Source: an uncultured Olsenella sp.
GTDB lineage: Bacteria > Actinomycetota > Coriobacteriia > Coriobacteriales > Atopobiaceae
Reading direction: 5' to 3'
Length of the DNA stretch: 9,964 nucleotides
Assembly: GCA_947253595.1 (NCBI GenBank)
Contig: CAMXZR010000060.1
Coordinates: 1 to 9,964, forward strand
The notes under the pieces were generated by a model. The model did no database searches. It was given only the letters and a program-made list of their open reading frames with translations, and was not told the DNA's origin. Each line of letters starts with the position of its first letter. The first letter of the stretch is position 1. Both the position numbers and the translations under genes were made by a program. Shown here piece by piece: positions 1 through 5,644 of this stretch.

Positions 1-2
1 TC

Positions 3-620
3 TTCGGGCAGATGCAGTCCCAGGCAACCTGCCCGGACTGCGGCGGCACCGGAAGGGTGATAGACAGGCCCTGCGAGACCTGCCAGGGGCAGGGGCGCAC
101 CCCCTCCCGCGAGACGGTCGAGGTCAGCGTGCCGGCCGGGGTGCACTCCGGCCAGTCGATCAGCATCAGGGGGAAGGGCGAGGCGGGCCTTCGCGGGGAC
201 GCGGCGGGCGACCTCGTGGTCCGGATCGAGGTGGAGCCAAGCGAGGACTTCGAGCGCCAGGGCGATGACCTCTACTGCCGTCTCGAGCTGGACGCGCTCG
301 AGGCCATCGTGGGTTGCCGAAGGACCATCGCCGGCATCCTCCCCGACGAGCGGGTGACCATAGAGGTGCCCGCCGGCTGCCAGTACGGCCAGCAGCTTCG
401 CGTGGAGGGCAGGGGCATGCCGCGCCTCAACTCCCGCTCCCGCGGCAGCCTGATTGCCGTGGCGCAGATCGAGGTTCCCAGGGACCTCGACGAGGCGCAG
501 CTGGAAGCGGTCCGCGAGCTCGTGGGACAGCGCTCCTCCCGCCCCGACGACGCGAGCAGGGGGCAGTCGCGCGAGGGCGCGAAGGCGGGAGGCCGCCACG
601 GCCGGAAAGGCCGGAAGTGA
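3..620 (+). CDS. dnaJ: Chaperone protein DnaJ, C-terminal part (5' end outside window)
   Basis: Hsp40 co-chaperone that delivers unfolded substrates to DnaK and stimulates its ATPase in the cytoplasm. The frame is open from base 3, so the J domain, the Gly/Phe region and the first half of the zinc-binding domain lie upstream. Visible are the last two CxxCxGxG zinc motifs (CPDCGGTG at about bases 30–53 and CETCQGQG at about 75–98), then the two beta-rich C-terminal substrate-binding domains (VPAGVHSGQSISIRGKGEAG; later VEVPAGCQYG-type and RVEGRGMPRL segments). The final 30 or so residues are an unusually basic, Ser/Arg/Gly-rich tail. Zinc-finger order and both C-terminal domains make this a DnaJ rather than a short J protein. 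The stop overlaps the start of the next gene (GTGA), so the two are probably translationally coupled. Confidence 0.95.
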   Translation, partial: FGQMQSQATCPDCGGTGRVIDRPCETCQGQGRTPSRETVEVSVPAGVHSGQSISIRGKGEAGLRGDAAGDLVVRIEVEPSEDFERQGDDLYCRLELDALEAIVGCRRTIAGILPDERVTIEVPAGCQYGQQLRVEGRGMPRLNSRSRGSLIAVAQIEVPRDLDEAQLEAVRELVGQRSSRPDDASRGQSREGAKAGGRHGRKGRK

Positions 621-1885
621 CCAGCCGCAAGGTCGCCCTCGTCAACCTGGGCTGCCGCGTGAACAGGGTCGAGAACGACCTCGTGGCGAGCAGGCTCGAG
701 GGTGCCGGCCTCGAGCTGTCCTCTCCCGCTGATGCGGAGCTCGTGGTGGTGAACACCTGCGCGGTGACGGGCGAGGCCGAGGCAAAGACGCGCAAGCAGC
801 TGCGCCGCGTGGCCGCCCTGCCACAGGTCCCCTTCGTGCTCGCCAGCGGCTGCGTCGCCAACCTCAGGGGAGAAGAGCTCGCTGCCCTTGCCCCCAACAT
901 CGAGGTCGTGCGCGACAAGTCCCGGATAGCAGAGGTCGCCCTGGCGCGTCTGGGCATGGAGCCTGGCAGCGTGACAGATGCGGGGGACCTCGTCCCGACG
1001 CCCACGCCCACCGGCCGCATGCGGCCGGGCATCAAGATCCAGGACGGCTGCGACAACCGCTGCAGCTACTGCATCGTCTGGAAGGCCCGCGGTGCGTCGC
1101 GCTCCGCGGACGTCGCCGAGGTGTTGGCGCAGGTTCGCTCCGCCGTGGCGCGTGGCGCGCACGAGGTGGTGCTCACGGGTATTAACCTCGGCCGCTTCAG
1201 GGGAGAGGACAAGGAGGGACGGCTCCTGGCCCTTCCGGGCCTCCTCGACCTCGTCCTCGGACAGACGGAGGTCGACCGCGTGCGCCTCTCGTCCATCGAA
1301 CCCCCCGACGTCACCGACGAGCTACTCGAAGCCATGGACCGGGGGGGCGAGAGGGTCGCCCCCTTCCTCCACGTCTGCCTGCAGTCCGGCTGCGACGCAA
1401 CCCTTCGTCGCATGGGGAGGGTCTACGACACGGCCGCCTACCGCAGGATGGCGCTGCACGCCCGAGAGCAGATAGAGGGGCTCGCCCTGGGAACGGACCT
1501 CATCGTGGGGTTCCCCGGCGAGACGGACGCCGAGTTCGAGAGGTCCCTCGCCTTCTGCGAGGAGATGGCCTTCGCCAAGATGCATGTCTTCCGCTACTCC
1601 GCCCGCCCCGGCACGCCGGCGGCAACGGCTGAGGGACAGGTCTCGCCGAAGGTCATGGCCGAGCGGGGCCGCCGCACGCGCGAGCTTGCACGGCAAATGC
1701 GGCGTCAGAGCGCGCTCGGGCGCGTTGGCGCGGAGGGGCTTGCTCTCGTCCAGTACCCCGGACGCGCCGTCACGGGGCGCCTGCACGACCTCCTAGTCGA
1801 TCCGGCCGTCCCCCTCGACGCGCTCGTGAGGGCCCGCGTCAGGTCCGTCATGGACGACGGCACGCTCGTGGGCGAGCTGCTGTAG
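617..1885 (+). CDS. mtaB: tRNA (N6-threonylcarbamoyladenosine37-C2)-methylthiotransferase MtaB
   Basis: Radical-SAM enzyme that adds a methylthio group to t6A37 of ANN-decoding tRNAs, giving ms2t6A. The product is 422 residues, normal for the family. The N-terminal UPF0004 domain has the three Cys for the auxiliary 4Fe-4S cluster (C13 in LGCRVN, C48 in NTC, C79 in SGC). The radical-SAM cluster is C145-x3-C149-x2-C152, preceded by IKIQDG, which is typical of MtaB/YqeV rather than MiaB or RimO. DLIVGFPGET follows, and the C-terminus looks like a divergent TRAM-type RNA-binding region. The GTG start at 617 is chosen because it overlaps the dnaJ stop by 4 nt, has GGAAAGG about 6 nt upstream, and yields the conserved N-terminus directly; the frame is open further upstream but that stretch is dnaJ. 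Synteny with dnaJ and phoH matches the common heat-shock/mtaB neighbourhood. Confidence 0.93.
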   Translation: MTSRKVALVNLGCRVNRVENDLVASRLEGAGLELSSPADAELVVVNTCAVTGEAEAKTRKQLRRVAALPQVPFVLASGCVANLRGEELAALAPNIEVVRDKSRIAEVALARLGMEPGSVTDAGDLVPTPTPTGRMRPGIKIQDGCDNRCSYCIVWKARGASRSADVAEVLAQVRSAVARGAHEVVLTGINLGRFRGEDKEGRLLALPGLLDLVLGQTEVDRVRLSSIEPPDVTDELLEAMDRGGERVAPFLHVCLQSGCDATLRRMGRVYDTAAYRRMALHAREQIEGLALGTDLIVGFPGETDAEFERSLAFCEEMAFAKMHVFRYSARPGTPAATAEGQVSPKVMAERGRRTRELARQMRRQSALGRVGAEGLALVQYPGRAVTGRLHDLLVDPAVPLDALVRARVRSVMDDGTLVGELL

Positions 1886-1903
1886 GAACGCCGCCCCAGC
1901 GGC

Positions 1904-1909
1904 TATGAT
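1904..1909 (+). promoter_or_regulatory. Possible -10 element upstream of phoH
   Basis: TATGAT lies in the 62-nt gap between mtaB and phoH, about 40 nt before the phoH start. No good -35 hexamer is visible 16–18 bp upstream (the sequence there is inside the end of mtaB), so this is a weak candidate for a secondary promoter within the housekeeping cluster. Confidence 0.3.
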
Positions 1910-1947
1910 TGGGTCGGCGACCGCCGACCAGAAGCGTTTGGAGGAGC

Positions 1948-2919
1948 ATGGAGCCGACGCAGGTCCGACTCACCATACCCGATTCCGTCGACCCGACCCT
2001 GCTCATGGGTCCGGCCGACTCCCTCCTGCGCCGTATCGAGGCCGGCTTCGACGCCATGGTCGCGGTGCGTGGGAACCAGATCCTGGTCACGGGGGCGGCG
2101 GACGTCGTGGACGGCGTGGTCACGGTGTTCTCCCGCCTCATCCACATGGTCGAGAGGGGAGAGACGCCCACCACCGACGAGGTTGAGCTCCTCGTGGGAC
2201 AGGTCTCGCATGGGGCCCAGGAACCGGCGGACATGGAGCGCGACCTGCTGCTCACCTATCGGGGCCGCGCCATCAGGCCCAAGACGGCGGGGCAGCTCCG
2301 CTACGTCGACGCCATCCGTCGCAACACCATCAGCTTCGGCATAGGACCGGCCGGCACCGGCAAGACCTACCTCGCCATGGCGATGGCCGTTGCCGCGCTC
2401 AAGCGCCGCGAGGTCGCACGAATCGTCCTCGCGCGCCCCGTGGTGGAGGCGGGGGAGTCGCTGGGCTACCTGCCCGGCACTCTCCAGGAGAAGCTCGACC
2501 CCTACGTGCGACCGCTCTACGACGCGCTCTTCGACATGACCGACATGGAGCGCGGCAGCTCCCTCATCGAGCAGGGGATCATAGAGATCGCGCCCCTCGC
2601 CTTCATGCGCGGGCGCACCCTCAATGACTCATTTGTCATCCTCGACGAGGCGCAGAACACCACGCCAGACCAGATGAAGATGTTCCTCACGAGGCTGGGC
2701 TTCTCTTCCAAGTTCGTCGTGACGGGCGACCTCACCCAGCGCGACCTCCTGGGGCACAACGGCCTCGAGTCGGCCCGCGAGGTGCTCGAGGGGGTCGACG
2801 GCATCGAGTTCGTCGACCTCGACCGCAACGACATAGTCCGCCACTCCCTGGTGGCGCGCATCGTGGACGCCTACGACCGCGCGGAGGCGCGGGGAGGCGG
2901 GAGGAAGCATGGAGAATAG
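1948..2919 (+). CDS. phoH: PhoH-family ATPase (PhoH/YbeZ type)
   Basis: Cytoplasmic P-loop ATPase of the PhoH/YbeZ family, linked to RNA metabolism and functionally paired with YbeY in many bacteria. The 323-residue product has an N-terminal KH-like segment (roughly residues 1–95), then the helicase-like ATPase core with Walker A GPAGTGKT at 133–140, the ARPVVEAGESLGYLPG segment and Walker B VILDEAQNTT starting at 230, followed by the conserved TGDLTQ motif. The ATG at 1948 is chosen because GGAGGAG sits immediately upstream, although the spacing is short (about 3 nt from the GGAGG core), and because the protein then starts with the alignable MEPTQVRLTIPD. A TTG at 1909 in frame gives an implausible Arg-rich extension. 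The stop overlaps the ybeY start by 11 nt, the expected partnership. Confidence 0.94.
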   Translation: MEPTQVRLTIPDSVDPTLLMGPADSLLRRIEAGFDAMVAVRGNQILVTGAADVVDGVVTVFSRLIHMVERGETPTTDEVELLVGQVSHGAQEPADMERDLLLTYRGRAIRPKTAGQLRYVDAIRRNTISFGIGPAGTGKTYLAMAMAVAALKRREVARIVLARPVVEAGESLGYLPGTLQEKLDPYVRPLYDALFDMTDMERGSSLIEQGIIEIAPLAFMRGRTLNDSFVILDEAQNTTPDQMKMFLTRLGFSSKFVVTGDLTQRDLLGHNGLESAREVLEGVDGIEFVDLDRNDIVRHSLVARIVDAYDRAEARGGGRKHGE

Positions 2920-3418
2920 CTACGACCTCGACTTCGGGGATGGCGTCACCGCGCCGGTCGGCGAGGGGGAGCTCGAGGCCATCTGCGACCTGGTGCTCGC
3001 CGAGGAGGGCGTCCGGAGGTCCTGCATGGTCTCCGTCTCGGTCGTCTCGGACGGGCGGATGCGCGAGCTCAACCGCGAGTGGCGGGGCCAGGACTGCGTC
3101 ACAGACGTGCTGAGCCTGGAGTGCGAGCGGCCGGACGACCCCGGCCTCGCCCCCGGCGAACCCTGCGAGCTGGGCGACATCGTCCTCGCACCCTCCTACA
3201 TCGCACGACAGGCGCATGGCTTCGGCACCACGGAGCGCGACGAGTTCTGCCTGCTTCTGGTCCACGGTATGCTCCACCTCCTGGGCTACGACCACCTGGA
3301 GGACGGAGAGGCCGAGGTCATGGAGGCCCGCGAGGACCAGATCCTCCTCAAGGTCGGGACCGACCGTCCCGTCGAGCACGTGACCCTCACCCGGCATCGG
3401 GAAGGTGAGGGAGCATGA
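2909..3418 (+). CDS. ybeY: Endoribonuclease YbeY (rRNA maturation factor)
   Basis: Zinc-dependent single-strand endoribonuclease needed for 16S rRNA 3'-end maturation and ribosome quality control. The 169-residue product carries the diagnostic H-x3-H-x5-H zinc site, HGMLHLLGYDH, at residues 119–129, and the upstream segment with MRELNREWRG and TDVLSL typical of the family. The start ATG at 2909 has a strong purine-rich GGAGGCGGGAGGA just ahead of it, inside the end of phoH. It overlaps phoH by 11 nt, and its own stop overlaps the dgkA start as ATGA. Position between phoH and dgkA/era is the classical location. Nothing unusual is visible. Confidence 0.95.
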   Translation: MENSYDLDFGDGVTAPVGEGELEAICDLVLAEEGVRRSCMVSVSVVSDGRMRELNREWRGQDCVTDVLSLECERPDDPGLAPGEPCELGDIVLAPSYIARQAHGFGTTERDEFCLLLVHGMLHLLGYDHLEDGEAEVMEAREDQILLKVGTDRPVEHVTLTRHREGEGA

Positions 3419-3789
3419 TACCCGGCAAGCGGCCGAGCCACCCCACCTTCAGGCGGAGCTTCCTCTTCGCCGTGCAGGGCTTCCGCACCGCCGTGCGCCA
3501 GGAGCGCAACATCAAGGTGATGCTTACCGGCGCGGCCTTCGCGCTCGCGATGGGTGCCCTGCTGCGCATCGACGCACTCAGCTGGGCCGTGGTGCTCCTG
3601 TGCTGCGCCGTGGTCATCATGGCAGAGCTCTTCAACACCGCCATAGAGACCGTCGTGGACCTGGTGTCGCCCGAGTTCCACCCCCTTGCCGGCCGGGCGA
3701 AGGACATCGCCGCCGCCGCCGTGTGGCTGCTCTGCGTGGTGGTCGCGCTGGTGGGTGCCATCGTGTTCGTGCGGTCCCTCCTGGCCTAG
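3415..3789 (+). CDS. dgkA: Diacylglycerol/undecaprenol kinase, DgkA family
   Basis: Small integral membrane kinase. In Gram-positive bacteria the enzyme usually phosphorylates undecaprenol to regenerate the lipid carrier for cell-wall synthesis; diacylglycerol is the alternative substrate. The 124-residue protein has an amphipathic N-terminus (FAVQGFRTAVRQERN, including E30), three hydrophobic segments at about 36–50, 55–75 and 98–120, and the signature AELFNTAIETVVD with E71, N74, E78 and D82, followed by GRAKD (K96, D97). These are the active-site residues of the family. The ATG overlaps the ybeY stop in ATGA, with GGTGAGGGAG as ribosome-binding site. The ybeY–dgkA–era order is widespread. 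Substrate preference cannot be read from the sequence. Confidence 0.92.
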   Translation: MIPGKRPSHPTFRRSFLFAVQGFRTAVRQERNIKVMLTGAAFALAMGALLRIDALSWAVVLLCCAVVIMAELFNTAIETVVDLVSPEFHPLAGRAKDIAAAAVWLLCVVVALVGAIVFVRSLLA

Positions 3790-3816
3790 CCAAGACACCT
3801 CCCAAGGAGAGAAGAC

Positions 3817-4752
3817 ATGCAAAACGAGAAGAGCGCTGACGCGAAGCTGCGGGACGAGGAGTTTCGCAGTGGCTTCGTCGCCCTGGTGGGGCGTCCCAGC
3901 GTGGGCAAGTCCACCCTGCTCAACGCCTGCTACGGCGGCAAGATCGCCATCACGAGTCCCGTGGCCCAGACCACGCGCCGCCGCATGCGCGCCGTGGTCA
4001 ACACGCTCTCGTCCCAGCTCGTGATCGTGGACACCCCGGGTCTGCACAAGCCAAAGGACGCCCTGGGGAAGGAGCTCAACAAGGTGGCCCTGGCAGAGCT
4101 CGCCGACGTGGACGTCGTTGCCTTCCTGGTGGACGCGACCAAGCCCGTAGGGCGCGGCGACGGGTGGGTGGCGAAGCACGTGGACGCATCGCGTGCGAGC
4201 TTCAAGCTCCTCGTCGTCACGAAGGTTGACCTCGCCAAGCCGGCGCAGGTGGAGGTCCAGCTCGAGGCGGCCCGTGCCCTCGCCCACTTCGACGACTCCC
4301 TCGTGGTGAGCGCCAGGGAGGGCTTCAACGTCGACTCCTTCGTGAGGCTCGTCTCGTCCCGGCTTCCCGTGGGCCCGCGATGGTTTCCGGACGACATGGA
4401 CGTGGACATGACGGACGAGGAGCTGGTGGCCGAGTTCGTGCGCGAGAAGGTCCTCCTCAACATGAGGCAGGAGGTGCCGCACTCCGTGGGCGTCATCTGC
4501 GAGGACATCGCGTGGCCCAGGAAGGGGCACGCCTCGGTGGCGGCGACCATCATCGTCGAGCGCGAGGGCCAGAAGGGCATGGTCGTCGGCAAGGGCGGTC
4601 AGATGATCAAGCGCATCGGCTCCCAGGCCCGCCATGACATAGAGCGGCTCCTAGGTGCCCGGTGCTTTCTCGACCTGCAGGTGAGGGTCCAGCCCCAGTG
4701 GCGTAGGGACCGGAACGAGATCCGCCGCTTGGGCTACGAGGCGGACGAGTAG
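3817..4752 (+). CDS. era: GTPase Era
   Basis: Essential GTPase that binds the 3' end of 16S rRNA and acts in 30S subunit assembly and the cell cycle. The 311-residue product shows all G motifs: G1 GRPSVGKST (25–33), the G2 region around SPVAQTTRRR, G3 DTPG (72–75), G4 TKVD (135–138) and G5 SARE. The C-terminal KH domain carries GKGG at 258–261. Two small departures from the commonest forms are Ser28 where G1 usually has Asn, and VVGKGG rather than IIGKGG; both are conservative and unlikely to impair function. The start ATG has AAGGAGAG upstream with good spacing and follows dgkA by 27 nt. The N-terminal 15 residues are a charged extension before the GTPase fold. Confidence 0.96.
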   Translation: MQNEKSADAKLRDEEFRSGFVALVGRPSVGKSTLLNACYGGKIAITSPVAQTTRRRMRAVVNTLSSQLVIVDTPGLHKPKDALGKELNKVALAELADVDVVAFLVDATKPVGRGDGWVAKHVDASRASFKLLVVTKVDLAKPAQVEVQLEAARALAHFDDSLVVSAREGFNVDSFVRLVSSRLPVGPRWFPDDMDVDMTDEELVAEFVREKVLLNMRQEVPHSVGVICEDIAWPRKGHASVAATIIVEREGQKGMVVGKGGQMIKRIGSQARHDIERLLGARCFLDLQVRVQPQWRRDRNEIRRLGYEADE

Positions 4753-4755
4753 GCC

Positions 4756-5508
4756 GTGGCGGGAGGGCGCAGGACCTACAGGAGCAAGGGCATCGTGCTC
4801 GCCCGCACCAAGCTCTCGGAGCAGGACCTCATCCTCACCGTCCTGGGGGAGTCCGGCGAGCAGCTGAGGGTCGTGGCGAAGGGCGCGCGCAAGCCCGGAG
4901 GGAGGCTTGCCTCGCGCTCCGAGCTCTTCTGCGAGACGGACTTCCTCCTGGCGAGGGGACGAAGCCTCGACGTGGTGAGCGAGGCCGTCACCGTCAACGC
5001 GCATGCCGGAATCAGGGGGGACTACGCCAGGCTCTGCGCCGCATCCGCGCTCGTGGAGCTCGCTCGGCTCAGCTCCTTCGAGGAGAGCGCCGATCCCTAC
5101 CTCTTCCGCATCTGCTCCGCTGCGCTGAGCTCCTGCGAGCTGGCACCCGACCAGGCCCGCCTCGACCTCCTGGTGTCCGCGTACGCCTTCAAGGTGCTTG
5201 CGCACGAGGGCTGGATGCCCGAGCTCGACTCCTGCATAGCCTGCGGCGACCCGGACGTGACGCACTTCTCGCCCGTGGCGGGTGGGGCGCTCTGCGCGAG
5301 CTGCGCCCGCAACGTGGCGGGGGCGCAGGAGCTGTCGCGCTCCGAGTTCCAGTGGCTCCGCGCCCTCCTGGGCTCCACTTTCGACGAACTCATGGCAGCC
5401 CAGGCGAGCGACCAGACTGCGACCGAGCTCCTCTCCATCGCGCACGCCTGGGCGGCGACCCACCTCGACGCACGGCTGAGGGCACTGGAGTTCATGTTCA
5501 GCATGTAG
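4756..5508 (+). CDS. recO: DNA repair protein RecO
   Basis: Recombination mediator of the RecFOR pathway: it anneals ssDNA, and with RecR loads RecA onto SSB-coated gaps. The 250-residue product begins with the OB-fold domain (YRSKGIVLARTKLSEQDLIL, then VVAKGARKP, characteristic of RecO). A helical domain follows, interrupted by a zinc site C160-x2-C163 … C180-x2-C183. A GTG start only 3 nt after the era stop is used because it directly precedes the conserved N-terminus and no alternative upstream start exists in frame. The ribosome-binding site is weak (GAGTAGG overlapping the era stop), so translation probably depends on coupling to era. The gene closes the housekeeping block; what follows is of accessory type. 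Confidence 0.93.
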   Translation: MAGGRRTYRSKGIVLARTKLSEQDLILTVLGESGEQLRVVAKGARKPGGRLASRSELFCETDFLLARGRSLDVVSEAVTVNAHAGIRGDYARLCAASALVELARLSSFEESADPYLFRICSAALSSCELAPDQARLDLLVSAYAFKVLAHEGWMPELDSCIACGDPDVTHFSPVAGGALCASCARNVAGAQELSRSEFQWLRALLGSTFDELMAAQASDQTATELLSIAHAWAATHLDARLRALEFMFSM

Positions 5509-5541
5509 GGGAGCGCCGGTCACCCTGCCGCATCGTTTCGG

Positions 5542-5564
5542 GCTTCGCAAGATTTCAGCGAAGC
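5542..5564 (+). terminator. Hairpin after recO (weak terminator or operator)
   Basis: A perfect 7-bp inverted repeat, GCTTCGC and GCGAAGC, is separated by a 9-nt A/T-rich loop, 33 nt after the recO stop. It can be extended outward only with G·U wobbles. No U-tract follows; the next bases are the -35 box of the downstream promoter. It may end the recO transcript, or serve as an operator for the surface-protein gene. The sequence cannot decide between these. Confidence 0.4.
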
Positions 5565-5594
5565 TTGGCTCGGTCGGCGACCATGGCCTAAAAT
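5565..5594 (+). promoter_or_regulatory. Promoter of the NlpC/P60 surface-protein gene
   Basis: TTGGCT at 5565–5570 and TAAAAT at 5589–5594 are separated by 18 bp, a sigma-70-like arrangement that stands out in this GC-rich region. Predicted transcription start is near 5601, leaving a leader of about 44 nt that contains GGAGA 5 nt before the ATG at 5645. The -35 box directly abuts the right arm of the hairpin at 5542–5564. Confidence 0.6.
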
Positions 5595-5644
5595 ATCTGC
5601 CTGGATGCATCTTCTGTTCCTCCTCATTACGCTTGGAGAAGTCC

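Noticed and set aside
272..1162. - strand frame of 296 codons opposite dnaJ/mtaB
   Set aside because: It covers clearly conserved dnaJ and mtaB sequence and has no recognisable domain.
3286..4635. Long open frame on the - strand (449 codons) opposite dgkA/era
   Set aside because: Era, DgkA and YbeY motifs are complete on the + strand. The antisense product is His/Gly/Arg-rich composition typical of GC-rich shadow frames.
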